A stretch of 64,000 bases of DNA. It comes from Verrucomicrobiia bacterium. Lineage in GTDB: Bacteria > Verrucomicrobiota > Verrucomicrobiia > Limisphaerales > UBA9464. Every line of letters begins with the position of its first letter. Within the stretch, counting starts at the first letter, position 1. Made by a program: the position numbers and the translations under genes. The notes beneath the pieces were generated by a model. That model saw only the letters and a program-made list of their open reading frames with translations, searched no databases and was not told the DNA's origin. The stretch is from assembly GCA_019634635.1 (NCBI GenBank), contig JAHCBB010000019.1:1-64000 (forward strand), given 5' to 3'. This document shows, in pieces, positions 7,954 through 17,849 of the stretch.

Positions 7954-9423
7954 ATGGACAAGCTCCTCCTGATTGATGACGAAGCGGACGTTCAATACAG
8001 CTTCCGGCGCATCTTCGATGCACCGGATCTGCAGTTGTTCACCGCGTCGAGCGGCGAGGAGGGCGTGCGGATGATCGAGCGGGTAAAGCCCGATCTGGTG
8101 ATCAGCGACATTCGCATGACGGGCATGAACGGGTTGGAGACGCTTCGCCGCATCCGCCAGCTCGATCCCAAGATGCCGGTGCTGCTGATGACGGCCTACG
8201 GCACGACGCAGACGGCCATCGAGGCCATGAAGCTGGGTGCCTACGATTATCTGCTGAAGCCGTTTGATGTGCCCCGGCTGAAGGAACTGGTGGCCCGAGC
8301 CCTCAAGGCGGCACGGGAATCGCGCCAGGTGCCGGCCGCCCAGCCGATGCTGGAGGCCGAGGACTACGAGCTGGGGGTGATCGGGCGCAGCGAGGTGATG
8401 CAGAGCATCTTCAAGCTCGTCGGCCAGGTGGCGGCCACCGACGCCACGGCCCTGATCACCGGGGAAAGCGGCACCGGAAAGGAGTTGGTGGCCCGGGCGA
8501 TCTATCAGTACGGCCGGCGGTCCGACCGGCCGTTCGTGGCCGTAAACTGCGCGGCAATCGCCGAAACCCTGCTGGAGTCGGAACTGTTCGGACACGAGAA
8601 GGGGGCCTTCACCGGTGCCACCGCGCAGCGCATCGGCAAGTTCGAACAATGCCACGGTGGAACGATCTTCCTCGACGAAATCGGCGACATGTCCCAGGCC
8701 ACGCAGACCAAGATCCTGCGTGTCCTCCAGAATGGCACATTTGATCGCGTGGGCGGCAACCAGACGGTCCACGTGGATGTCCGCGTCATCGCCGCCACCA
8801 ACCGACCCCTTGAGGAGGCGGTGGCCCGCAAGGAGTTCCGAGAGGACTTGTTCTACCGGCTCAATGTCGTGCGCATCCAGATGCCCCCATTGCGGGAGCG
8901 TCGCGAGGATATCCGTCTGCTGGTGGATTACTTCCTCCGGCAACTGGCCGGGCGCGAGGGGAAACCCGTATCCATCGGTCCTGGCACCCTGGAGGCCTTG
9001 GAGGCCTATTCCTGGCCGGGCAATGTCCGGGAACTGGAGAACGCCCTCCGGCGCGCCCTCGTGGTGGCCAAGGGACCCGTCCTGCTGCCGGGCGACCTGC
9101 CCCCGGAAATCGTTCCCCGCTCGGCGGACCTGGCGGCGGATCGCGCCGCCAGGCCGGCGTCGCCATCGGCGGCGGCCCCGCCCGCCGTGGGGAATCCGAC
9201 CGTGGACGATCTGCCCGCACTGGCCGCATCCCTGTTTCGACATGCCCGGGCCGACACCCGGTTGAAGGTGATCCCGGCGGTGGAACGGGTGTTGATCATC
9301 GAGGCGCTGAAGGAAACCCGGGGCAATCAGGTGCAGGCGGCCCGCCTGCTGGGCATCACCCGGGCCACCCTGCGCAAGCGCGTCGAGAAGTTTGGCATCC
9401 GCCAGGAGCTCGCAGTGAACTGA
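7954..9423 (+). CDS. NtrC-family sigma-54-dependent response regulator
   Basis: 489 residues in three domains. The receiver domain (about 1-120) has the phospho-acceptor Asp at 52 in DLVISDIRMTGMNG and the LKPF lysine near 102. The AAA+ sigma-54 interaction domain (about 140-380) has Walker A GESGTGKE at 170-177, the sigma-54 contact loop GAFTGA at 217-222, Walker B FLDEIGDM and the sensor region ATNRPL. The C-terminus carries a Fis-type helix-turn-helix (GNQVQAARLLGITRATLRKR). It activates sigma-54 promoters when phosphorylated. ATG 7954 places the receiver (MDKLLLIDDEADVQYS) at the very N-terminus; a TTG at 7915 is less likely. No partner histidine kinase is in the window, so the signal and targets are unknown. 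Confidence 0.93.
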   Translation: MDKLLLIDDEADVQYSFRRIFDAPDLQLFTASSGEEGVRMIERVKPDLVISDIRMTGMNGLETLRRIRQLDPKMPVLLMTAYGTTQTAIEAMKLGAYDYLLKPFDVPRLKELVARALKAARESRQVPAAQPMLEAEDYELGVIGRSEVMQSIFKLVGQVAATDATALITGESGTGKELVARAIYQYGRRSDRPFVAVNCAAIAETLLESELFGHEKGAFTGATAQRIGKFEQCHGGTIFLDEIGDMSQATQTKILRVLQNGTFDRVGGNQTVHVDVRVIAATNRPLEEAVARKEFREDLFYRLNVVRIQMPPLRERREDIRLLVDYFLRQLAGREGKPVSIGPGTLEALEAYSWPGNVRELENALRRALVVAKGPVLLPGDLPPEIVPRSADLAADRAARPASPSAAAPPAVGNPTVDDLPALAASLFRHARADTRLKVIPAVERVLIIEALKETRGNQVQAARLLGITRATLRKRVEKFGIRQELAVN

Positions 9424-9448
9424 GCCGGTCCGGTCCCGCCGTGATCTC

Positions 9449-10933
9449 ATGAGCGTCCCGATTCTCTCCGTGGCCGAGATGCGCGCCTGGGAACAGGCCA
9501 CCTGGGCGGCCGGTGTGGCGCCGGACGCCGTGATCCGGCGGGTCGGCGAGCGGGTGGTCGCGCGGCTTCGCGGACTGCGCCGCCCCGGGGATCGCGTCCT
9601 CGTACTCGCCGGTCGCGGCAACAACGGGGCCGACGCAAACGCGGCTGCGGCGCACCTGCCCGTGGAGTCCACCGAGGTGCTGCCGCTTGCGGATCCCGCT
9701 GCGGGGTGGCCCGCCCTGCAAGCGGCGCTCGCTAGACGCCCGCAATGGATCCTGGACGGGTTGTTCGGCATCGGACTCAACCGTCCGCTCGACCCCGGAT
9801 GGCAGCGCTGCCTTCATGCGATCAATGGGTCCGGTGCCCGCATCGTGGCGGTGGACGTCCCGTCGGGCCTCGATGCCGACACGGGGCGCGACTGGGGGGC
9901 GGTCCTCCGGGCCTCGCGAACCCTTACCATTGGGGCTCCAAAGCGCGGCTTGCTGGCGCCGTCCGCATGGGAGGTGGTCGGAGCGCTGGAGGTGCTCCGT
10001 GATGTGGGACTGACCGGGGAACCTTCGGGCTCGGACGATCGGGACTGGGTGTTGCCGGAGGATTTTCGGGACTGGCCGCCGGACCGGCCGGTATCTGCGA
10101 ACAAGGGACTCTTTGGGAGGGTGGTCGTTCTTGCCGGGTCGGTGGGGTACTCGGGCGCTGCCGTTCTGGCCCTTTGGGGGGCGTCGCGGGCGCGTCCGGG
10201 CCTGCTGTCAGCGCTGGTACCCGAGGCGGTGCATGGCGCGGTTTCGGCCGCTGTGCCCGTCGCCATGGTCCATCCTTTCATGCCCCGGCATCCGATCCTC
10301 GCCGAGGCCACGGCCGTGCTCGTCGGACCCGGGCTGGCGGCGAAGCCCCCGGCGGTGGATGTCCATGCTGAAGTCCTCCGGTTGTGGCGTGAGTTCCCCG
10401 GGGTCGTGGTCGCGGATGCCAGTGCCCTGGACTGGCTGTCCGACGCGGGGCCCGAGGTTCCCGGTGCCGGCCCCCGGGTGATCACCCCCCACCCTGGGGA
10501 AATGGCGCGACTGCTGGGGACTTCCGTGGCGACGGTGCAGGCCGACCGTCCCGCGGCACTGAGGGCGTTTGCCGGGCGGGGACCTGTTTGGGTGGTCCTC
10601 AAGGGCCATCAAACCCTCGTGGGCGGGGCGCAGGGCCGGTTGCTGGTGAATTCCACCGGGAACCCGGGGCTGGCGCAGGGCGGTTCCGGGGATGTGCTGG
10701 CGGGTTTTCTGACGGGCCTGCTGGCGCAGCCCCGTCTCCAATCAGACCTGAGGCGCACGCTGGCCCTTGGCGTTTGGGAACACGGCCGGACGGCGGACTT
10801 TTTGGAAGCCCGAAGCCGCAATTGGACCGCGACGGAGCTTGCGGATGCCATCGGAGGGGATGCCGAACCGGGTGCATCGGCGCCCCCTAAAGAAATTCCA
10901 ACGAAATCTTGCGCCGCCGGCAGGTCCCCGTAG
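9449..10933 (+). CDS. nnr: Bifunctional NAD(P)H-hydrate repair enzyme (epimerase + ADP/ATP-dependent dehydratase)
   Basis: 494 residues. The N-terminal YjeF/NnrE-like epimerase half has GRGNNGADANAAAAHL, VDVPSGLDADTG and GLFGIGLNRPL. The usual GNNGGDG motif is GNNGADA here, an unusual substitution. The C-terminal NnrD kinase-fold dehydratase half has ITPHPGEMARLLG, VVLKGHQTLV, NSTGNPGLAQGGSGDVLAGF. Together they repair hydrated NADH/NADPH by epimerising and dehydrating NAD(P)HX. The gene starts 25 nt after the NtrC-type gene, so they may share a transcript without a functional link. It ends 17 nt before the initiator tRNA. Confidence 0.92.
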   Translation: MSVPILSVAEMRAWEQATWAAGVAPDAVIRRVGERVVARLRGLRRPGDRVLVLAGRGNNGADANAAAAHLPVESTEVLPLADPAAGWPALQAALARRPQWILDGLFGIGLNRPLDPGWQRCLHAINGSGARIVAVDVPSGLDADTGRDWGAVLRASRTLTIGAPKRGLLAPSAWEVVGALEVLRDVGLTGEPSGSDDRDWVLPEDFRDWPPDRPVSANKGLFGRVVVLAGSVGYSGAAVLALWGASRARPGLLSALVPEAVHGAVSAAVPVAMVHPFMPRHPILAEATAVLVGPGLAAKPPAVDVHAEVLRLWREFPGVVVADASALDWLSDAGPEVPGAGPRVITPHPGEMARLLGTSVATVQADRPAALRAFAGRGPVWVVLKGHQTLVGGAQGRLLVNSTGNPGLAQGGSGDVLAGFLTGLLAQPRLQSDLRRTLALGVWEHGRTADFLEARSRNWTATELADAIGGDAEPGASAPPKEIPTKSCAAGRSP

Positions 10934-10950
10934 GCTCCCCCTCTCGCGAC

Positions 10951-11027
<77 letters not shown>

Positions 11028-11032
11028 GTCTT

Positions 11033-11064
11033 CGGCCGTCCCGTCACCGGGACGGCCGTTTTTT
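11033..11064 (+). terminator. Intrinsic terminator after initiator tRNA
   Basis: A perfect 11-bp stem (CGGCCGTCCCG, 11033-11043, with its complement at 11048-11058), a TCAC loop and six T at 11059-11064. It is 5 nt past the tRNA CCA end, so it probably ends the tRNA transcript. Confidence 0.9.
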
Positions 11065-11111
11065 GCTGCCGCCTCTGGGAATCCGGCAAATCGCGAAGCG
11101 AGGTTCGAGGT

Positions 11112-14100
11112 TTACTCGGTGACCAACCGGTAGAACCGGACGGATTCGGATGTCGGAAGCTCGACGGCGAGCACGGCCGCGCCCAACTCGTCCAGCGTGA
11201 CCGAACCCGTCGGGGTCCAGGGCCCCTCAATGGACGGCGCGGATTCCACGAGTGCATCCCCATGTCGGGCTCCGCGCAGGACGATGGAGAGGCGGGATTC
11301 GCCGGGTGGCAGGAGCGCCGTTGCGACGGCGGGGACGTGGGTGACGGCGAGTTCGATTTCATCCCCCTTCCGCTCGACCTCCACGAGACGGTAGCGGGTG
11401 CCGGCACCGGTGCCGGGCGCCTTGTCCGTGAACCCATAGACCTGCGAGCGTTCGCTGGAGCCCAACGCCGGGATCAGCTGCGAGGTCAACCGCTCCCAGG
11501 CGCCCGAAGGGGTGCCCCGCTCCACGTGGAAACCGAGCGTGTCCACCTCCACGAGGGTCTCCCAGGTCAATTGCACCTCACCGGACGCCGTCGCGGCACT
11601 GCGGAAATGCGCCAGTCGGGCCGCGGTGGGTGGCAACTGCGGGATGGCAACCACGGCCTCATCGAGCACCGAGGTGGTGGCATTCAGGCCGGTGGTGAGG
11701 ACCCGCGCACGCGCGCGGATGCTTCCCGTTGCCGGCAGCGTCACCCCCGTCAAGGCCCAACCCCCGGGGATTCGGTGACCGGGCCCCAGAAGCGTCCAAG
11801 TCGTCCCCTCATCCGCCGAGTGCTCAAACCACGCATACGCGGCCTCCGGACGCGTTCCCTGGCGGTGCCATTCCACCCGTGTCGCACTTGGGATGGCCAT
11901 GGAGTGGGTCCCGGGGTCGTTGATCAGGCGGGAAATGCGATACTGTGAGACACCGTTCACCTGCTCAAAATCCCCCGTGATGATGATCTGGCCACTGACT
12001 TCAAGCACGGCATTCCGGACGTCGCCCGGACTCGTTGCCGGGGCGAAGGTGGAATCCATGGCACCGTCCGGCAGCAGGCGAAGGACCGTGGATCCCCGGG
12101 AGGTGCCATCCGCGTCCTTCCGGATGGTTGTCGCAAGAATCCCTCCATCCACCTGCAGCACAAGGCTGCTGGTCATGACGTCACTCCCCAAACCCGGAGC
12201 AAATCCGGCATCGAGGGATCCATCGGCATGGAATCGGACCAACCTGTAACGAGTGCCGCCTTCTTCGGTGGTGGAGCCGGCCGCCACGATTTTCCCGTCG
12301 GCCTGGATCGCGAGGGCGTGGATGCCGCCGTCGAGTCCGGGGGCCGGCACAAACGCGGCGTCCAACGTTCCATCGGGGTGCAGGCGGGCGATCTGGTTCC
12401 GAGGGATCCCGTCGAAGGAGTCAAAGAGGCCGCCAATGATGATCTTGCCGTCGTCCTGAAGGCCCATGCAGAAGATCGTCCCGTTGGCTCCGGTCCCGGG
12501 TAGAAAAGTTGCGTCCAGGCTGCCGTCCGCCTTGAGCCGGGCGATGCCGGCCGTCCGGCCGTTCGGCGTCTCGGCGCCATCCCCGGCGACGAGAATGCGT
12601 CCGTCCCGCTGAAGGACCATGCCCAGGATCGGCGCAGCGACCCCGTGGATGGCCGTTGACGTCACAAAATTGGCGTCTTCAGTCCAAAATCCGAGGGGGT
12701 GGCGGACCAACCGGATGATTCCGGAGTCAACGAAGGAATTCGGGTCCGGCGGCTGAAATCCCCATCCGCCACCGAAGGCCGATATCAATCCGCCATCGGC
12801 CTCGAAAGCGAGGATGCGGCCCCCGACGCCGCCTGTTCCGTGAAAATCAAAGCGCTGTCCACTGGAATCAAGTGTGATCGTATCCAGGTAGTAGTCGTAC
12901 GTGTTGTAATCACCATCAACATCATACCACTGCAAAACAACCAAGCCACCGATGAGGACCGATCCATCACCGAGACCGATGGCGCTATAGACCTCGGCCA
13001 TTCCGCTACTAAGCAAGTCCCCCGTGCGAAAACCGGTATTCACATCACCGGCCTGCACCGTTGAGGTGAGCGTCACATCGTTGCCATCTCCGCCCCGGTA
13101 ACTGATCGTCAGATGCTCGCTTTCCGTGCCCGGGGCCTTAAGCCGCGAACCTTCCGGCAGCCCGTCAAAGGAGCCCAAGACGTCGCCGTCTCCGTCATTG
13201 CGGATGATCACAAAGGTCCTCTCGAGGTCCTGAAACCAGGGAGTGGACAGCGCAAGCGTTGCACCGCCCAGGCTCACAGTGCCGCTGACCCTGAGTTGAT
13301 CGTGATCGGTGCCCCCCCCATGGGGTTGCAACTGGATGGCTAGCACCGCGCCCTCCTGAAGGGCCAGGTCGCCCAAATCCAATGTGCCGGGAACGGCTCC
13401 GGCGGACAGCTTGGATCCCGCCGGAACCTCCAACGCCCCGGCAACCATCCCATGCCCCTGCAACTCCTGCCCGGGGGAGAGGACAAGCCGTCCGTCGGAC
13501 AGCCCGGTGACGTCCAGCACGGCCCCGTGTTGAATCGTCAGCCGCGCAGAGGCTTGGAGCGGGTTGTGCGAGGGGTGGACGAGCGCCAGGACGCCGCCGG
13601 AAACGCTCGTTTCGCCCTGGTGGGTATTGGCTTCGGACAGCGTCAGAGCGCCGATCCCCAGCTTGCGCAGATACATCCCTCCGGCCAGGGGTCCTGCCTG
13701 AATCACGGGACCCTGTGTTTCAATGGTCAGTCCACCCGAGATCAGAGCCTCATGAAGCGTGAACCCGTCGGGATCCACCAACGTCACCGTGGAACCGGCA
13801 CGGAGGGTGAGGGTATCGGCGCCGGTTCCGCTCTGAATCACAAGGTCGGGCAGGATGGCGGCGAAGGCTTCCACGGCGATCGTGTCCTCTCCCGGACCGC
13901 AGCGGATGATGATCTGCGAAATCCCCGCCAGCGGAAAGCTCCCCGACGATCCGAGGACCGGATCCACGGAGGCGGTGTGAAACATTCGTCCCGGCGCGGT
14001 GAACTCAATATGTCCCGGAGCAGGTTCCCGGACCGTCAACGAACCGCCTGATCCTGTGTTATCCGTGACGAGGATGATGCCACTGGCGACGGCCACGTTG

Positions 14101-16241
14101 AAATCGGAGGGGACCACCGGAAGACTGAAATCCAGCGTCTGCTCGACCAGTCCCCAGTCGCTTGATCCAATGCGCGCTCGGGCTCGAAGCGTCCCGGAGG
14201 TGGGCAATGTGGCCTCCTCCAGGGCCCAGCCTCCGGGGCACCGGATCCCGGGTCCGAGATGGGTCCAATTGGATCCACTGTCGGTGGAGAGCTCAAACCA
14301 GACCTGCGTGGTTTCCGGAGCGGTACCTCCCCGCAGCCAGTCCACCCGCGTCGTGTTGGGTATCACGAGATTCTGGGTGGCCGGATCGTTGAGCAGCCTT
14401 GCGGCCCCACCGGTGAGCCAGTTGTATGGTCCCGAGGGAAACGCGCTGGAAGCGATGATCCTGCCGTCCGCCTGGAGGATGGGATTTGTGTGACTCCCGG
14501 TTCCCGAGTCAAAACTCGGGTCCACGGTGCCGTCTGGAAACAACCGCAGGATTCGGTTGACCCGACGGCCGCGGACTTGGAAGACAGCGGAGACCAGGAG
14601 GTTCCCATCCGCTTGTGCCGCCACGACGGAGCTGTACTGCTCGAATCCTTCCTGATCTCTGACGGAAGATGTGAATTCCAGATCGGGATGGCCATTGGGG
14701 AGCAGCCGGATCAGTGTGAATTCTGCGGCCCCACCCGGAGGCTTCGGATCCTGGTGGTCGTAGATCCAACGGCGCCCGCAGACCAGTATCCTTCCATCAG
14801 CCTGCACAAGCATGGAGGAGACCTTATCGGCGATGCCGGCCGTCTGGGGATCAAATCCCGTGTCCAGGGACCCATCCGCGTTCAAACGGGCGATGCCGCT
14901 GCGGGGGGCCCCGTTGAAATTGTCGAAGTATCCACCGACCAGGATTCGCCCATCCTCTTGAACCAACAGCCTGTGAATGGTCGCCTTGTCCTCGATCCCA
15001 TAGGACAGCACCGGGCCGAACCCCGCATTGAAACTGTGATCCAGGCTTCCATCGGGATGGATTCGGGCGACCCCGTTCCGCGGTGTGTGCGACACATGGT
15101 CAAAGTTGCCCGCAATGAGAATCTTCCCGTCGGTCTGCACGGCAATGGCCGTCAGGCCAAGGGATCGAATCGTCTGATAGTTACCCAGCTCCAAATCGAA
15201 TTCCGTGTCCAGAGTGCCGTCGGGATGGAGCCGCGCCAACCCTTCAAATGCCACTTTGGAGAAGCTTGGGGCGTCACTGCGAACGACCTCCGCACTGACG
15301 AGAGACTTTCCGTCCGGAAGCAATGCCATGTGGGACCCTCCAATGGATCTGAACGCGGGAATTCCTGACGGACGGGTGAATTCGGCATCCACGGTTCCAT
15401 CCGGGTTCCGCCGCTCCAATCCCCCAACCGCTCCGACCCATAGGACCTTGTGGTCCGCCTGAACGGCCGCACTGGAGTAGCCAATGCGGTGCCCCCCCAG
15501 ATCGCTGGTTCCAGCGGCGACTCCTGCGATTCCAAAGGAGGGGTCCAGACGGGCATCCGCCCGGGTCAGCAGGGAGCCCCCTCCATCCATCTCCGTCTCG
15601 ACCGCTTGTGAGCCCGCGCCAAACCAAAGTTCGATCCGGGTCCCCGGATGCGAAAGGATGTACTCGGGTGACGAAACCAACACCAGCAGCGCTGCAACCT
15701 TGTCCCGGTTGCCGGCGTCTGCAGGGTCGTCGAAGAAGGGGCCTACCCAGACCTTTCGGACGCTGAAACGTTCCAATTCGGCGAGTTCAATCGGGGCAGC
15801 CGCATCCTTCAGGAATTCCTGCGCTCCCACGCTGCTCAAATCAATCTGGGCGGGATCCACGTCGAATTCGACGATCAGGCGATCGGACCCACCGCCCTCA
15901 GCAATCGCGACAACGGATCCCTGCTGAATGGCTAATTGCGGATTCGTTTCATTCAGGGGAAACTGGTCCGTGTACAGCCGCCCGGTAACATCGGTGACGG
16001 CGTAGACGAATGTTCCCGGGGGGGTGGAAGCCGTTGCGGAGGCTCCGTCCGGCAGAAGGAACGATCCCTCCAAGGACCACGAGAAAAATGGGTCCCCGAA
16101 CTCGGCTGGCGGGGGCTCAGGGTTATCCGCGACAGCCCATCTGGCGTGGAGTTCTCCATAGACGGCGACGGCGTGGGCTGGTGCGATGGCGAACAGGAGG
16201 ATGCCCAGAAGGGCGGCTGGAAGGATCGGGCTCTTTTTCAT
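11112..16241 (-). CDS. Giant secreted delta-60 repeat / beta-strand repeat protein
   Basis: 1709 residues with a Sec signal peptide (MKKSPILPAALLGILLFAIAPAHA). Two blocks of delta-60 repeats, each unit reading like GIARLNADGSLDTGF followed by VQADGRILVGG, occupy roughly residues 190-650 and 1150-1500. Between them is a segment with an autotransporter-associated beta-strand repeat (LRKLGIGALTLSEANTHQG, about residue 860) and other beta-rich repeats. The C-terminus (RFYRLVTE) is of a kind common on secreted verrucomicrobial proteins. It is presumably extracellular or surface-bound; no enzyme motif is visible. The duplicated block structure suggests internal duplication. It is a single gene, transcribed away from the PEP-CTERM/glycan region. 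Confidence 0.88.
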   Translation of the reverse strand: MKKSPILPAALLGILLFAIAPAHAVAVYGELHARWAVADNPEPPPAEFGDPFFSWSLEGSFLLPDGASATASTPPGTFVYAVTDVTGRLYTDQFPLNETNPQLAIQQGSVVAIAEGGGSDRLIVEFDVDPAQIDLSSVGAQEFLKDAAAPIELAELERFSVRKVWVGPFFDDPADAGNRDKVAALLVLVSSPEYILSHPGTRIELWFGAGSQAVETEMDGGGSLLTRADARLDPSFGIAGVAAGTSDLGGHRIGYSSAAVQADHKVLWVGAVGGLERRNPDGTVDAEFTRPSGIPAFRSIGGSHMALLPDGKSLVSAEVVRSDAPSFSKVAFEGLARLHPDGTLDTEFDLELGNYQTIRSLGLTAIAVQTDGKILIAGNFDHVSHTPRNGVARIHPDGSLDHSFNAGFGPVLSYGIEDKATIHRLLVQEDGRILVGGYFDNFNGAPRSGIARLNADGSLDTGFDPQTAGIADKVSSMLVQADGRILVCGRRWIYDHQDPKPPGGAAEFTLIRLLPNGHPDLEFTSSVRDQEGFEQYSSVVAAQADGNLLVSAVFQVRGRRVNRILRLFPDGTVDPSFDSGTGSHTNPILQADGRIIASSAFPSGPYNWLTGGAARLLNDPATQNLVIPNTTRVDWLRGGTAPETTQVWFELSTDSGSNWTHLGPGIRCPGGWALEEATLPTSGTLRARARIGSSDWGLVEQTLDFSLPVVPSDFNVAVASGIILVTDNTGSGGSLTVREPAPGHIEFTAPGRMFHTASVDPVLGSSGSFPLAGISQIIIRCGPGEDTIAVEAFAAILPDLVIQSGTGADTLTLRAGSTVTLVDPDGFTLHEALISGGLTIETQGPVIQAGPLAGGMYLRKLGIGALTLSEANTHQGETSVSGGVLALVHPSHNPLQASARLTIQHGAVLDVTGLSDGRLVLSPGQELQGHGMVAGALEVPAGSKLSAGAVPGTLDLGDLALQEGAVLAIQLQPHGGGTDHDQLRVSGTVSLGGATLALSTPWFQDLERTFVIIRNDGDGDVLGSFDGLPEGSRLKAPGTESEHLTISYRGGDGNDVTLTSTVQAGDVNTGFRTGDLLSSGMAEVYSAIGLGDGSVLIGGLVVLQWYDVDGDYNTYDYYLDTITLDSSGQRFDFHGTGGVGGRILAFEADGGLISAFGGGWGFQPPDPNSFVDSGIIRLVRHPLGFWTEDANFVTSTAIHGVAAPILGMVLQRDGRILVAGDGAETPNGRTAGIARLKADGSLDATFLPGTGANGTIFCMGLQDDGKIIIGGLFDSFDGIPRNQIARLHPDGTLDAAFVPAPGLDGGIHALAIQADGKIVAAGSTTEEGGTRYRLVRFHADGSLDAGFAPGLGSDVMTSSLVLQVDGGILATTIRKDADGTSRGSTVLRLLPDGAMDSTFAPATSPGDVRNAVLEVSGQIIITGDFEQVNGVSQYRISRLINDPGTHSMAIPSATRVEWHRQGTRPEAAYAWFEHSADEGTTWTLLGPGHRIPGGWALTGVTLPATGSIRARARVLTTGLNATTSVLDEAVVAIPQLPPTAARLAHFRSAATASGEVQLTWETLVEVDTLGFHVERGTPSGAWERLTSQLIPALGSSERSQVYGFTDKAPGTGAGTRYRLVEVERKGDEIELAVTHVPAVATALLPPGESRLSIVLRGARHGDALVESAPSIEGPWTPTGSVTLDELGAAVLAVELPTSESVRFYRLVTE

Positions 16242-16316
16242 GGGGCGGGCGTACGTTGTTGGGCGCGTCGTGGTGCGGGAGTTCGCGGGGTGACACCGCC
16301 GGGAGCGGGGACGGAA

Positions 16317-16336
16317 TCCACGGTCGGGACCGTGGA
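16317..16336. repeat. Perfect inverted repeat
   Basis: TCCACGGTC and its complement GACCGTGGA are separated by 2 nt. There is no T run, so it is more likely an operator-like palindrome or chance than a terminator. It lies about 75 nt upstream of the delta-60 gene start on the minus strand. Confidence 0.35.
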
Positions 16337-16584
16337 GATCTCCCTTCCGCAGCGCTCTTGTGATTCACGATCCGTCGGGCATAAAGCGACGACGGCAACG
16401 TGCACCGGTGCCGCATCTCCGGCCACACGGATCTTGGCGGCTCCACCACAAAAACTGCACAAGCTTGCGCCGGCTGCGGAGGCTCACCGCTGTGGACGGA
16501 TGAAGTGACGAACTCTGCGTTTGCCCCGCGGATTCCGCGACCGCGCGGCCTACTTGCCTTCTGGGTTCCGGCTGTATTGCAAGT

Positions 16585-16940
16585 GTGGAGTCGCTGACCA
16601 TCGGGCCGGAAGGGACCGTTCACTGGGGAGATTCGGAGCGACCCGATTCGTTGCCCTTCGAGTCGTTGACCGTCCAAAATGGCGGTGTGCTGGTGCCTGG
16701 CGGGGCGCTGACGCTCAACGTCGCGGGGGATGTCCGAAATTTCGGCCAGATTTTGTCCAAACCCCGAGGCAAGGAGTCCGCCGGTGGGCCGGCCGGCATG
16801 GCCCCCCCCGGATTGGACCAGGCGTCCCCGGAGCAGCGGGTGGGCGGCGGCGGAAGCCTTGGAGAACGTACGTCGTGCTGGAGGATGTCTTCGACCCGGG
16901 CTGGCGGCGGTGGTCGGCAGCAGTTGAAAGCGTTTTTTGA
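16585..16940 (+). pseudogene. Possible remnant of a glycine-rich secreted repeat protein
   Basis: The frame from GTG 16585 reads like an interior piece of a beta-rich secreted protein (LTIGPEGTVHW, LTVQNGGVLVPGGALTLNVAGDV) and then a Gly-rich stretch ending GGGGSLGER. Beyond about 16865 the sensible reading seems to continue in another frame (TYVVLEDVFDPG), suggesting a frameshift. No start with a signal peptide and no clear C-terminus are visible. It is probably a decayed relative of the large neighbouring repeat proteins. It could also be chance. Confidence 0.35.
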
Positions 16941-17012
16941 CCGATTTCTATTGCCGAATCAGGCCGATGTGGTAACACGCGTGAACAGTCCGTTTGCTTC
17001 CTCCCAAAAATC

Positions 17013-17789
17013 ATGAAAACCAATCTGTCCAAAACGATGCGACCCACCACCCGTTCATTTACCGCTCCGGCACTTGGTACCATTTCCCTCCTGGCGGGTC
17101 TTTCCCTGTCCGGAGCGACCGTGGATCTTCAGAACGCAACGGCGACCTTTTCCCAGACCTATTTCGACAATTTCTCGGTCGCCACTGCGATCAACGGAAC
17201 GTCGGGCGATGGCCTGGGGTGGGCGATCTACGATGGTGACGAGCAGTTTGGGACGACGTCACCCCAGACGGCGGTTTTCGAGACCGGGCTGGATGTTGGG
17301 GCTCCGGGTGGGAGCTACCTGGACTTCACGTTGGAGTTTAACAATTGGAATCCGTACCACTTGCTTGGAAGCTTTCGGCTTTCGGCAACCACGGATTCCA
17401 GGGCATCGTTCGCGGACGGCCTATCTTCCGGAGGCGATGTGACGGCCAATTGGACCATCCTGAATGTCGTTTCCGTGGGTTCCATGAATGGGACGACGCT
17501 AACCGCGCAGGGCGATGGCTCTGTTTTGGCGTCCGGAGACCTCCCGGCGACGGACACCTACACGGTCCGGACCTCGACCAGCCTGGTGGGCATCACCGGG
17601 TTCCGATTGGAGGTTCTGGCAGATCCGACACTTCCGACCGACGGTCCGGGACGCCAGCCGCAGAATGGCAACTTTGTGCTCTCCGAGTTTTCGGTCGCGT
17701 TGACAGCAATCCCGGAGCCTCGCGAAACCGCCCTGGTTGCTGGACTGCTGGGAATTGGCGGCTGGCTCGTCCGCCGGCGCCGCGCGTAA
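17013..17789 (+). CDS. PEP-CTERM sorting domain protein
   Basis: 258 residues. The N-terminus is a Sec-type signal (ALGTISLLAGLSLSGATV, about residues 20-37). The body is a Ser/Thr/Gly-rich beta-type sequence without a recognisable enzyme motif. The C-terminus is a PEP-CTERM tag: IPEPRETALVAGLLGIGGWLVRRRRA region, i.e. PEP, a transmembrane helix, then an Arg cluster. Such proteins are processed by exosortase (EpsH/XrtA type) and delivered to the surface or the exopolysaccharide matrix. The gene sits just ahead of a glycan gene run (61 nt gap), a context known for PEP-CTERM proteins. No exosortase is in the window. Confidence 0.85.
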   Translation: MKTNLSKTMRPTTRSFTAPALGTISLLAGLSLSGATVDLQNATATFSQTYFDNFSVATAINGTSGDGLGWAIYDGDEQFGTTSPQTAVFETGLDVGAPGGSYLDFTLEFNNWNPYHLLGSFRLSATTDSRASFADGLSSGGDVTANWTILNVVSVGSMNGTTLTAQGDGSVLASGDLPATDTYTVRTSTSLVGITGFRLEVLADPTLPTDGPGRQPQNGNFVLSEFSVALTAIPEPRETALVAGLLGIGGWLVRRRRA

Positions 17790-17849
17790 GACGGAGGCGA
17801 AAGCCCGGCGCTGACATTGAGCGTCAATCGGTTCAGGCTCCCGAAAGGA

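Larger units (their letters stand above)
16242..17012. other. Long intergenic region with a degraded gene fragment
   Basis: 771 nt between the divergent delta-60 gene and the PEP-CTERM gene. It holds an inverted repeat at 16317-16336 and a degraded coding fragment at about 16585-16940. No intact gene was recognised, but the promoters of both flanking genes should be here. Confidence 0.5.
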
